From JBDTSW01 sp963807385 (lineage in GTDB: Bacteria; Actinomycetota; Thermoleophilia; Solirubrobacterales; 70-9): a stretch of DNA of 64,000 bases. Location of the stretch: positions 620,001 through 684,000 of the forward strand of contig CAWEBQ010000002.1 of NCBI GenBank assembly GCA_963807385.1, in the 5' to 3' direction. Below, in pieces: positions 16,460 to 24,201 of this stretch. A model generated the notes under the pieces. It ran no database searches, had not been told where the DNA came from, and saw only the letters and a program-made list of their open reading frames with translations. Numbering within the stretch: the first letter of the stretch is position 1; every line of letters begins with the position of its first letter. The position numbers were made by a program, and so were the translations under genes.

Positions 16460-16512
16460 GCGGGCTTTAGGGCACGGACGCTTAGGGTCCCCGGTTGGGA
16501 CGAGACAAGATC

Positions 16513-16603
16513 GCCCGCCGACAGGACCTCCAGACCCCTCGGCGGGCACTGGCCGCAAGGCCGGCCACGGCCCGCCGGATCCACTCCCTTGATTCGGCGG
16601 GCC
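16513..16603. terminator. tandem GC-rich hairpins between convergent genes
   Basis: Three successive inverted repeats fill the gap between the kinase (+) and protease (-) stops. GCCCGCCG/CGGCGGGC spans 16513-16547, GGCC-GCAA-GGCC spans 16551-16562, and GGCCCGCCG/CGGCGGGCC spans 16569-16603. The first and third share the same stem sequence and could pair alternatively. There is no T-tract, so terminator function is inferred from position and stability. Confidence 0.5.
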
Positions 16604-16626
16604 GAGTGCTTTCCGGGAACGGCCGG

Positions 16627-18138
16627 TTAGCTGCAGGTAAAGGAGCCGGGCAGGAGCTCGCGGGCGACGAACTCGGCGCGCAGCTCGGTGCAGTGGTCGC
16701 CCGCCTGGTAGATCGCCTCGTCCGAGACGATGACCGCCTCGGCACCCTCCTCGAACGTCGCGCTGTTCGGAGTCGAGAAGTGGGAATCGAGCAGGATCCG
16801 GTCGACGACGCTGTGTCCGCCGATGTCGTTCCCCAGGGCCGAGCGCAGGTCTAGCAGCGCGCTGGACCAGACCTCGCCCATGCAGTGGATCTGGTTCGGG
16901 TCCGTGAACGTCCCGCAGAAGGCCTGGTGCGCGGTCAGGTTGTCGGCGACGTCGGCCCGGCGCAGGCAGATCCCCGGCTCGACCTCGTCGTCGTATGAGG
17001 TGGCGTCCCACTCCATGATGCAGGGGGTCCACTCCGGGTCGAAGCCGGCGGTTTCAGTCGAGTACGCAGCGGCCAGGTAGTCGCCAAAGCCCTCGCCCAT
17101 CGCCCCGCCCTGCTGCCCTGTGTAGGCGCCGGGGTTCTGGGCGTCCTGGACGGCGTGCCCGTACTCGTGGACGATCACGTCGGCGTCCTCGCCGTCATCG
17201 ACGCCCCCGGTGCCCAGCTGGATCTCGTCCGCGCCGGGCGAGTAGAACGAGTTGTCTTCCGGGATCGAGTTGGCGATCAGCTTCTGGCGTTCCTGGTTGA
17301 TCGGAGTGAGGCCGAGGCCCTGGATGTACTGCTGGGCCTCCGTCACGTGGTAGTAGGCCATCAGCGCCTCGAAGCGGTTGCTCGCGCGCTTGGTGTTAGT
17401 CCAGTCGAGGCTCGCCTTGCAGACCTGCTTCGCCTTGGGCATGAACCTCGCCACGGCCCACTTTCCCTTCAGGCAGCTCTGGCCGTTCTTCAGATCCTCG
17501 AGCGTGACCGGGACGCGCTGGGCGGTGAGCTTGTCCGAGTCCCGGTCGCCGCGATCGCGCAGGCCTCCATAGGAGCCCTTGGTGACCACCGGGTTCGGCG
17601 TAAAGAGGCTGGCTTCACCGCTCTGCCCCCTCCGGAGGCGATCCTCCCTGGCGATCACATCGCCCGTGCTCGCGCTCACGGTGACGAGCCAGTCGCTGAT
17701 CGGGCGACGGTCGTAATAGACGACCTCCCAGGCGAGCTGGTTGCCCCGCGCCGAGTCGATCACGAGCTCCGCCGACCGCGTCCCACCGCTCGGCGAGCCG
17801 ATCGCCGCCAGCGCCGCCGCGACGGCGTCCGAGCGGGAGACCGCCGGCGCGCCTGGGTCATCGAGGCCCGCGACGGACTTGTCGAACAGGATCTCCGGGC
17901 CCGCCCCGGCGACGTCGGTCACCACGACGTCGGCGCCAGAGACCGGGACGCCGCCGACCACCTGGCCGTAGTGGGTCACCGTCGATCCCGGGGCCGGGAC
18001 ATGGCTCGAGTCCCGCTCGAGCTGGGCGACGGGTGCCTCGGCCTGCCTGAGCACCGACGGCGCTCCGCTCGCGGCGGTCGCCGGGATCAGGACGATCCCA
18101 ATGGCCAGCGCCGTACCCAGTGCCCGCGTGTAAGTCAT
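16627..18138 (-). CDS. secreted fungalysin/thermolysin-like metalloprotease
   Basis: A 503-residue preproprotein. The signal peptide is MTYTRALGTALAIGIVLIPATAASG. An FTP/PepSY-type propeptide (about residues 30-165) includes TVTHYGQVVGGVPVSGADVVV and LAWEVVYYDRRPISDWLVTV. The zinc protease domain has HEYGH in DVIVHEYGHAVQD (about 330) and the third ligand in GEGFGDYLAAAYS. This HExxH...E arrangement is that of gluzincins of family M36/M4. It is probably an exported degradative protease. It follows rnj by 66 bases but may have its own promoter. Confidence 0.85.
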   Translation of the reverse strand: MTYTRALGTALAIGIVLIPATAASGAPSVLRQAEAPVAQLERDSSHVPAPGSTVTHYGQVVGGVPVSGADVVVTDVAGAGPEILFDKSVAGLDDPGAPAVSRSDAVAAALAAIGSPSGGTRSAELVIDSARGNQLAWEVVYYDRRPISDWLVTVSASTGDVIAREDRLRRGQSGEASLFTPNPVVTKGSYGGLRDRGDRDSDKLTAQRVPVTLEDLKNGQSCLKGKWAVARFMPKAKQVCKASLDWTNTKRASNRFEALMAYYHVTEAQQYIQGLGLTPINQERQKLIANSIPEDNSFYSPGADEIQLGTGGVDDGEDADVIVHEYGHAVQDAQNPGAYTGQQGGAMGEGFGDYLAAAYSTETAGFDPEWTPCIMEWDATSYDDEVEPGICLRRADVADNLTAHQAFCGTFTDPNQIHCMGEVWSSALLDLRSALGNDIGGHSVVDRILLDSHFSTPNSATFEEGAEAVIVSDEAIYQAGDHCTELRAEFVARELLPGSFTCS

Positions 18139-18204
18139 GCCGCTCCTAAGCCCCCTCGAGGTTCGCCCCTGCCCGGCCAGCCTACCACCGGATTTTCAGC
18201 CGAG

Positions 18205-19875
18205 TTAAACCTCGACGACGACGGGAAGCACCATCGGGCGGCGGCGCAGCCGCGAGTAGACGAACTCCGCCACATCGTCATGGAGGTCCTCCTCAAGCAG
18301 AACCGGATCGGTCACACCCTTGTCGGCGGCCTTCCCGAGGGATCGCTCAACGACGTCGCATAGCTCGTCGACGATGGCGTCCTGCTCGGAGTCCTCGATG
18401 AAGGGGACGCCGCGGAAGATGATCTCCGCGTCGGCGACCTGCTTGCCGTCCTTCGAGGAGATCGTCGCGACGACGATGAAGATCCCGTCGGCGGAGAGCA
18501 TGCGCCGGTCGCGCAGGGCGACGTCGTCGGGGTCGCCGATCTCGACGCCGTCGACGAAGATCATGCCCGCCTTCAGGTCCTTGCCGAACTTCGCCCCGTC
18601 CTTGGTGATCTCCAGCGGCAGGCCGTTGCGGCCCTTGAAGATGTTCTCGGGGGGCACACCCACGTCCTCTGCGAGCCCGGCGTGGAGGCTGATCCGCTTG
18701 TGGTCTCCGTGGAACGGGAAGACGTACTTAGGCCGCGTCAGGTTGAGCATCAGCTTCAGCTCCTCGCGGGAGCCGTGCCCGGAGACGTGAATCGGGGCGT
18801 CGGCGTTGGTCACGACGCGCGCGCCGATCTCGTAGATCCGATCGACGGTCTCGTTGACCGATCGCTCGTTGCCGGGGATGGGCGAGGCTGAGAAGACGAC
18901 GGTGTCGCCGGAGTGGAGCTCGACGTCGCGATGATCGTTGAAGGCCATCCGCCGCAGCGCCGACAGCGGCTCCCCCTGGCTGCCCGTGGAGACCGCGATG
19001 ATCTTGTCATCGGGGTAGTCGCCGATCTCCTTGGGGTTGATGATCAAGCCCGATGGGGCCTTCGCGATGCCCAGGTTGGTAGCGATGTTGAAGTTCTTGC
19101 GCATCGAGCGGCCGACCAGCGCCACCTTGCGGTCCAGCTCGATGGCCGCGTCGATCACCTGCTGGACGCGGTGGACGTTCGAGGCGAAGCAGGTAACGAT
19201 GATCCGCCCCTCACACTTCGAGAACTCGTCGAGCAGGGCGGGCCCGACGCTCATCTCGGAGGCGACCACGCCGGGCCGGTCGGCGTTGGTCGAATCACCG
19301 CACAGACACAGAAGACCCTCGGAGCCGAGCTCGGAGAGGCGGGCGATGTCGGCCGGCACCCCATCCACAGGCGTCTGGTCGAAACGGTAGTCACCGGTGA
19401 TCAGAACCGTCCCGAGCGACGTGTGCAGGGCCACCGCCCGCGCGTCGGGGATCGAGTGAGACATGTGGATCGTCTCGATCTCGAACGGCCCTGCCTTGAC
19501 CCGCTCCCGCGGCGCCAGGACCTTGAGGGGAACGTCGCGGAGCTTGTGTTCCTCGAGCTTCGAGCGGACGAGCCCGATCGTCAGCGGGCCGCTGTAGATC
19601 GCCTTGGGAATGCCCAGCTCGCGCAGCACGAACGGCAGGGCCCCGACGTGGTCCTCATGGCCGTGGGTGAGGACGATCGCGTCGATGTCGCCCTTGCGCT
19701 CGCGCAGCGAGCTGAAGTCCGGCAGCACCAGGTCGATACCGAGCATCTGGGCCGTGGGGAACATCACGCCCGTATCGACGATCACGATCCGGCCGTCAAT
19801 CTCGACCGCCGTCATGTTCTTGCCGATCTCGCCCAGCCCTCCGAGGGGCAGGATCCGTAGCTTGGAGCTCACCAC
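18205..19875 (-). CDS. rnj: ribonuclease J
   Basis: A 556-residue metallo-beta-lactamase/beta-CASP RNase with endo- and 5'-3' exonuclease activity in mRNA decay and rRNA processing. Evidence: N-terminal LRILPLGGLGEIGKNM, metal motif THGHEDHVGAL, the beta-CASP block including CGDSTNADRPG, VSTGSQGEPLSALRRMAF, HVSGHGSREELKLMLNL and FPFHGDHK. The GTG start at 19875 (VVSSKLRILPLGG) lies 7 bases after the dapA stop, so the two genes are probably coupled, as in many actinomycetes. Confidence 0.95.
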   Translation of the reverse strand: MVSSKLRILPLGGLGEIGKNMTAVEIDGRIVIVDTGVMFPTAQMLGIDLVLPDFSSLRERKGDIDAIVLTHGHEDHVGALPFVLRELGIPKAIYSGPLTIGLVRSKLEEHKLRDVPLKVLAPRERVKAGPFEIETIHMSHSIPDARAVALHTSLGTVLITGDYRFDQTPVDGVPADIARLSELGSEGLLCLCGDSTNADRPGVVASEMSVGPALLDEFSKCEGRIIVTCFASNVHRVQQVIDAAIELDRKVALVGRSMRKNFNIATNLGIAKAPSGLIINPKEIGDYPDDKIIAVSTGSQGEPLSALRRMAFNDHRDVELHSGDTVVFSASPIPGNERSVNETVDRIYEIGARVVTNADAPIHVSGHGSREELKLMLNLTRPKYVFPFHGDHKRISLHAGLAEDVGVPPENIFKGRNGLPLEITKDGAKFGKDLKAGMIFVDGVEIGDPDDVALRDRRMLSADGIFIVVATISSKDGKQVADAEIIFRGVPFIEDSEQDAIVDELCDVVERSLGKAADKGVTDPVLLEEDLHDDVAEFVYSRLRRRPMVLPVVVEV

Positions 19876-19882
19876 CCAGAGC

Positions 19883-20770
19883 CTACGCAGTGCCGCCGGC
19901 GACAAGCAGGCCGCGGCGCTCCATGGCGGCGCGGACGACCGATCGCTCCTGCGCACTCGCGGGGACCATCGGCAGGCGAAGCGCCCCGCCGATCACGCCC
20001 TGCATCTCGAGCCCGGCCTTCACCGGGATCGGGTTCGCGGTCACCGTGAGCGCCTCGAAGACGGGCGTGATGCCGGCCTCGATCTCGTGCGCGCGGGCGG
20101 CGTCGCCGGCGGCGAGCGCCTCGTAGATCGCCCGCATCTCCGCTCCCACGAGGTGTGATGCCACGAGGATGCCCCCGGTGCCCCCCACCTCGAGCGTCCG
20201 CAGGAAGATCTCATCGTTGCCGGCCAGGACGTCCATGCCTTCGATCGGGCCGAGCTCCTCGTTGTTGGCCTGCTTGACGGCGACGATGTTCTCGACATCA
20301 GCGGCCAGCTCGGCCATGAACTCGACCGGCAGGTTGACCACGGACCGTGACGGGATGTTGTAGAGGACCACGGGGATCTCGCCCGCCGCCTCGGCCACGG
20401 CCTCGAAGTGGGCCCGGAGGCCGGCGCGGTTCGGCTTGTTGTAGTACGGCGTGACGACCAGGACGGCGTCGGCACCGGTGCGGCACGCGTCACGTGTGAG
20501 CTCGACCGAGTGCGCGGTGTCGTTCGTGCCGGTGCCGCAGATCACGGTCGCGCGGTCTCCCACCTCCTCCTTGACGGCCTCAAGAAGCGAGAGCTTCTCG
20601 TGGTCGGAGAGCGTCGGCGACTCGCCGGTCGTGCCCGCAACGACGAGCCCGTGAGCGCCCTGTTCGTCGACCAGCCGGCCGGCCAGCGAACGCGCCGTCG
20701 CGTGATCCACCGCCCCGGCTTCGTCGAAGGGGGTCACCATCGCGGTGATCACGCCGTGGGGCGTCGTCAT
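19883..20770 (-). CDS. dapA: 4-hydroxy-tetrahydrodipicolinate synthase
   Basis: DapA condenses pyruvate with aspartate semialdehyde in the diaminopimelate/lysine pathway. The 295-residue TIM barrel has GTTGESPTL (pyruvate-binding Thr pair), VTPYYNKPN, Tyr137 in VVLYNIPSR and the Schiff-base Lys166 in NIVAVKQANN. A CATACT box 7 bases before the ATG (20770) may serve as a -10 for a leaderless message. The upstream sigma gene is 41 bases away on the same strand. dapB is nearby at 22.2 kb. Confidence 0.95.
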   Translation of the reverse strand: MTTPHGVITAMVTPFDEAGAVDHATARSLAGRLVDEQGAHGLVVAGTTGESPTLSDHEKLSLLEAVKEEVGDRATVICGTGTNDTAHSVELTRDACRTGADAVLVVTPYYNKPNRAGLRAHFEAVAEAAGEIPVVLYNIPSRSVVNLPVEFMAELAADVENIVAVKQANNEELGPIEGMDVLAGNDEIFLRTLEVGGTGGILVASHLVGAEMRAIYEALAAGDAARAHEIEAGITPVFEALTVTANPIPVKAGLEMQGVIGGALRLPMVPASAQERSVVRAAMERRGLLVAGGTA

Positions 20771-20811
20771 GCGTTCAGTATGGCCGAATGACGGGCGCCG
20801 ACGACCCAGGC

Positions 20812-21408
20812 TCAGCAGGCGCAGGGCCCGACGCGCTCAACGCTGCCGATCCGCTGAGACGCGTCAAGCTCAACCTTGCAGCAACGGGCGAGCGCCTCCC
20901 GCAGGTGCGCCCTGCCGCGCTGTACCCGCGAGCGCATCCCGGGCGCCGACAGGCCCAGGCGCCGAGCGGCCTCTGCCTGGGAGAGCTCCCCCAGGTCGGT
21001 GAGCAGGAGGGCCTGGCGATAGTCGTCTCCCAGTCCCTCGACCAGGGGGCGCAGGCAGCGGGCCAGCTCCTCCCGGCCGCCGCCCTGGGCGTCCTGCCCG
21101 GCCTCCCGATCCTCCGGCGCGGGGAGAGCGTCAAGCGACTCCGGTTCGACCGGCTCCTCCCGAGGGGCCCTTCGGTGGTGATCGACGATCGCGTTCCGCG
21201 CGACCTGGTAGGCGAAGGCGTCCAGTCGGTCGCCATCGCGCAGGCGCGGTAGCGCCTCGTGCAGGCGCAGCAGGATGTGCTGCACGAGGTCGTCGTGGAC
21301 CGCGGGGTCGCCGCCCACGCGGCGAGCCACGAACGCCCGTAGGCGCCCGCGAAGCTCCGCCCAGTCTGGGCGCACCGGAACCTCGGATTGCGGCGTCGGG
21401 GTCTTCAT
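20812..21408 (-). CDS. ECF RNA polymerase sigma factor with C-terminal Cys cluster (SigZ-like)
   Basis: A 198-residue ECF sigma factor. Region 2 is about residues 30-85 (VHDDLVQHILLRLHEALPRLRDGDRLDAFAYQVARNAIVDHHRR). Region 4 is about 130-175 (LTDLGELSQAEAARRLGLSAPGMRSRVQRGRAHLREAL). It is followed by an extension with CC and a terminal CAC (ARCCKVELD ... VGPCAC). A similar Cys-bearing tail marks the SigZ type and could bind metal or sense thiols. ATG 21408 lies 7 bases from a -10 box CGTCTA, suggesting a leaderless autoregulated gene. No anti-sigma gene is adjacent. The divergent neighbour is a Cys-rich DUF2703 protein. Confidence 0.88.
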   Translation of the reverse strand: MKTPTPQSEVPVRPDWAELRGRLRAFVARRVGGDPAVHDDLVQHILLRLHEALPRLRDGDRLDAFAYQVARNAIVDHHRRAPREEPVEPESLDALPAPEDREAGQDAQGGGREELARCLRPLVEGLGDDYRQALLLTDLGELSQAEAARRLGLSAPGMRSRVQRGRAHLREALARCCKVELDASQRIGSVERVGPCAC

Positions 21409-21415
21409 ACGTGTG

Positions 21416-21443
21416 TAGACGGCTCGACCGGGCGACCGATGCA
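21416..21443 (-). promoter_or_regulatory. ECF-type promoter of the sigma-factor gene
   Basis: TGCATC (21443-21438), a 16-base spacer, then CGTCTA (21421-21416), 7 bases before the sigma ATG. The same two hexamer cores and spacer occur in the divergent promoter, which indicates recognition by this sigma factor itself. Confidence 0.65.
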
Positions 21444-21481
21444 AGGAAGTTAACGCCCAGAGGCGGCTCCGAGGTGAGATC

Positions 21482-21507
21482 TGCATCACTGGGGCCGGTG
21501 GCGCGTC
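21482..21507 (+). promoter_or_regulatory. ECF-type promoter of the DUF2703 gene
   Basis: TGCATC (21482-21487), a 16-base spacer, then CGTC (21504-21507). It matches the divergent sigma promoter in -35 core, spacer length and -10 core. Transcription would start near 21514 and give a leader of about 40 nt containing the ribosome site AAGGAG (21540-21545). Confidence 0.65.
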
Positions 21508-21554
21508 CCCACTGGGTGGAGATGCCGAATGGACGCAACAAGGAGATGACACGC

Positions 21555-22163
21555 ATGGCGACGCAGACCAGGGCCGAGCGGACGGTGATCGACTTCCTCT
21601 ACCTCGATCTGGAGACCTGCACCCGCTGCCGCGGGACCGAACGCAGTCTCGACGCGGCGCTCGACGCGGCACGTGAGGTGCTCGAGGCGACGGGTTCGGA
21701 GGTCGAGGTCAACAGGATCCTCGTGGGGTCCGCCGAGCAGGCGCGCGAGCTTCGGTTCGAGAGCTCACCCACGATCAGGATCGATGGTCGCGACATCGCT
21801 CTCGAGCTGCGGGAGAGCTCCTGCGGCTCGGAGGCATGCACCGACGGCTGCGGCGACTCGATCGCATGCCGGGTGTGGGTCCATGAGGGACAGGAGCACA
21901 CCGAGCCGCCGCCGGCGATGGTGCTTGACGCGATTCTGGGCGCCGTCTACGGCAACGCCAGGGTCGAGGCGGCGGGTCCGCCGGGGCCGTACGAGTTGCC
22001 CGCCAACCTCCGCCGGTTCTTCGCGGATGCCGCCGACCAGCCGGCGGAAGCCGACGAGCCCGAGGCGTGCTGCTCGTCCGCCGAGCAGAGCGCGTGCTGT
22101 GAGCCCGACGAGAAGGCAGAGTGCTGTGGGGCCGCAACCGGGGGCAGCTGCGGCTGCAGGTAA
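21555..22163 (+). CDS. DUF2703 family Cys-rich protein
   Basis: A 202-residue cytoplasmic protein. The DUF2703 core (about residues 8-135) starts with a thioredoxin-like strand and CTRC pair (DFLYLDLETCTRCRGT). It has a cis-Pro-like SSPTIRIDGRDIA and internal cysteines SSCGSEACTDGCGDSIACR. A low-complexity tail has clustered CC pairs (EACCSS, SACCEP, AECCGA, SCGCR). This resembles a thiol/metal-binding or redox protein. No function is established. ATG 21555 is chosen from the AAGGAG site 9 bases upstream. Confidence 0.75.
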   Translation: MATQTRAERTVIDFLYLDLETCTRCRGTERSLDAALDAAREVLEATGSEVEVNRILVGSAEQARELRFESSPTIRIDGRDIALELRESSCGSEACTDGCGDSIACRVWVHEGQEHTEPPPAMVLDAILGAVYGNARVEAAGPPGPYELPANLRRFFADAADQPAEADEPEACCSSAEQSACCEPDEKAECCGAATGGSCGCR

Positions 22164-22178
22164 AGCGGAGCGAGAGGG

Positions 22179-22206
22179 CCGGGCATCAGCTGTGAAAGCT
22201 GCCCGG
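22179..22206. terminator. hairpin between convergent DUF2703 and dapB
   Basis: CCGGGC (22179-22184) pairs with GCCCGG (22201-22206), and AGCT pairs with AGCT inside around a GTGA loop. It sits 15 bases after the DUF2703 stop and just before the dapB stop. There is no T-run, so it is probably a bidirectional structural terminator. Confidence 0.45.
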
Positions 22207-22227
22207 GGGTGCCGGGCCTCGATCCCG

Positions 22228-22905
22228 CTAGAGCGCCGCCTCGAGGCCTACGGTGAACGGGTCAGGCAGGCCCCCGACGCGGCGGACGGCGAGCAGCACT
22301 CCCGGCATGAAGGAGCTGCGGTCGATCGAGTCGTGGCGGATCGAGAGGGTCTGCCCTGCACCACCGAAGATGACCTCCTGGTGGGCGACCAGACCGGGAA
22401 GCCGGACCGAATGGATCGGCTCGTGGACGGTCCCACCTCCCTCGCTGATCAGCTCCGCCGTACGCTTGGCGGTGCCCGAGGGAGCATCCAGCTTGCGATC
22501 ATGGTGGAGCTCGACGATCTCGCACTCGGGCATGTGCGCCGCGGCACGGCGGGCGAAGTCCATCATCAGCACGGCGCCGATCGCGAAGTTGGGCGCGAAC
22601 AGCACCTTTGCGTCGAGGGAGGGAGTGCGCTCGACCGCCTGGCGAAGCGCACCCACGTCGAAGCCGGAGGTGCCGATAACGGCGTGGACGCCCTCGCGGA
22701 CGGCGGTCGTCACGTTCCCGGGCGCCTCGTCGGGCGTCGTGAAGTCGACCATGACGTCCAACCCGGCGAGCCAGGCCGCATCGACCGCCTGGTTGAGCTG
22801 CGGGTCCGCCTCGCCGGACAGCTCCATGTCATCGGCGTCGGTGACTGCATCGCATACGGTGGCGCCCATCCGCCCTGCGGCCCCGGCGACGCCGACGCGG
22901 ATCAT
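22228..22905 (-). CDS. dapB: 4-hydroxy-tetrahydrodipicolinate reductase
   Basis: DapB reduces the DapA product with NAD(P)H on the way to diaminopimelate. The 225-residue protein shows the N-terminal Rossmann motif VGVAGAAGRMGATV, VDFTTPDEAPGNV, IGTSGFD, the catalytic region ELHHDRKLDAPSGTAKRTAE and the C-terminal FTVGLEAAL. It is slightly shorter than the usual 240-270 residues but complete at both ends. The ATG overlaps the M16 peptidase stop by 4 bases (ATGA). Confidence 0.95.
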   Translation of the reverse strand: MIRVGVAGAAGRMGATVCDAVTDADDMELSGEADPQLNQAVDAAWLAGLDVMVDFTTPDEAPGNVTTAVREGVHAVIGTSGFDVGALRQAVERTPSLDAKVLFAPNFAIGAVLMMDFARRAAAHMPECEIVELHHDRKLDAPSGTAKRTAELISEGGGTVHEPIHSVRLPGLVAHQEVIFGGAGQTLSIRHDSIDRSSFMPGVLLAVRRVGGLPDPFTVGLEAAL

Positions 22906-24191
22906 GCCGCGAGCCGCTCGGACACGCTGGCGGCCCCCGCACGGAAGTGATCCTCGGAGGGTCCGATGCAGGCGGCGGACAGGCCGGCGGGTTCGTACAG
23001 ATCCGTCGCCAGCTCGGCCAGGTCGTCCGAGGTCACGTCGTCCACTCGCTGAAGCATCTCATCGAGCGAGAGGATCGGGAGGCCGAACAGCAGCGCTCGC
23101 GAGAGCCGCGTCATGCGCGCGCCCGTTGATTCCATGCCCAGGACCATCCGGCCCTTCAGGTGCTCCTTGGCGCGGACGAGCTCCTCGCCGCTCACGCCGT
23201 CGTCGCGGAGCGAGGCGAGCTCGCGGCCGATGATCTCGCATGCCTCCCCCACGTTCTCCTCCCGGGTGCCGACGTACATCGCCACCATGCCCCGGTCCAC
23301 GTACTGCTCCGTGTAGGAGCCGACGGCGTAGGCGAGGCCACGCTTCTCGCGGATCTCGCGGAACAGGCGCGACGAGCTGGATGCGCCGAAGATCACGTCG
23401 AGGACGCCAAGGGCGAAGCGCCGTTCGTCGTCGCGCGGGATCCCGTGGCCCCCGAAGCAGATGTGGTACTGCTCGGTGTCCTTCTCGTAGAAGCTGAATC
23501 GGGGCGCCTCGTCGGGTGCCGCGGCCCCGCCGGCCCCGTTCGTGCCGCCCGCCTCGGGGCTCAGGTGCTTGCGCGCCAGCTCGACGATCTCGGCGTGCTC
23601 GAGGTGGCCGGCTGCGCCGACGACGATGTTGCGCGCCGTGTAGTGGCCGGCGTGATAGGCGGCGATCTCGTCGCGCGGGACCCCCGCGATCACCTCCGCG
23701 GAGCCCAGCACCCGCCGGCCCAGGGGATGAGCACCGTAGACGGCCTCCGCGAGCACATCGTGGACCCGATCCTGGGGCTCGTCCTCGTACATAGCGATCT
23801 CCTCGAGCACCACCTCGCGCTCGGGGTCGATCTCGTCCGCCGGGAGGGACGGCGCCAGCAGCATCTCCGACATCAGGTCGAAGACGCCCGCGGTGTGCTC
23901 GTCGAGGAACCTCGCGTGGATGTGTGTTGACTCCTTGGAAGTGGCGGCGTTCGCCGCCGCGCCGAGCCCGTCGAAGAGCTCCGAGATCTCGATCGCCGAG
24001 TGGCGGCCGGTCCCCTTGAAGAGCAGGTGCTCCAGGAAGTGTGAGAGCCCGGCCTGGCCGGGCCCCTCGTCGCGCGAGCCCGTACGCACCCAGAGGCCGA
24101 GGGCCACCGAGCGCACCGAGGGAACCACCTCGGTGATCACTCGGAGGCCGTCGACCTCTGAGAGCTCTACGTTCTCCGGAAGCCCGGACAA
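22902..24191 (-). CDS. M16 family zinc peptidase (processing-peptidase-like)
   Basis: A 429-residue insulinase-family protein. The inverted zinc motif is HFLEH in GLSHFLEHLLFKGTG (about residues 48-62), with the downstream Glu in EREVVLEEIAMYEDEPQD. A second inactive-type M16 domain contains REKRGLAYAVGSY. It lies directly after pnp, an arrangement widespread in Gram-positive genomes. The substrate is unknown. TTG 24191 (LSGLPENVELSEVDGLRVIT) is the only reasonable start after the pnp stop 10 bases earlier. Confidence 0.9.
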   Translation of the reverse strand: MSGLPENVELSEVDGLRVITEVVPSVRSVALGLWVRTGSRDEGPGQAGLSHFLEHLLFKGTGRHSAIEISELFDGLGAAANAATSKESTHIHARFLDEHTAGVFDLMSEMLLAPSLPADEIDPEREVVLEEIAMYEDEPQDRVHDVLAEAVYGAHPLGRRVLGSAEVIAGVPRDEIAAYHAGHYTARNIVVGAAGHLEHAEIVELARKHLSPEAGGTNGAGGAAAPDEAPRFSFYEKDTEQYHICFGGHGIPRDDERRFALGVLDVIFGASSSSRLFREIREKRGLAYAVGSYTEQYVDRGMVAMYVGTREENVGEACEIIGRELASLRDDGVSGEELVRAKEHLKGRMVLGMESTGARMTRLSRALLFGLPILSLDEMLQRVDDVTSDDLAELATDLYEPAGLSAACIGPSEDHFRAGAASVSERLAA

Positions 24192-24201
24192 ACCAACCCG
24201 G

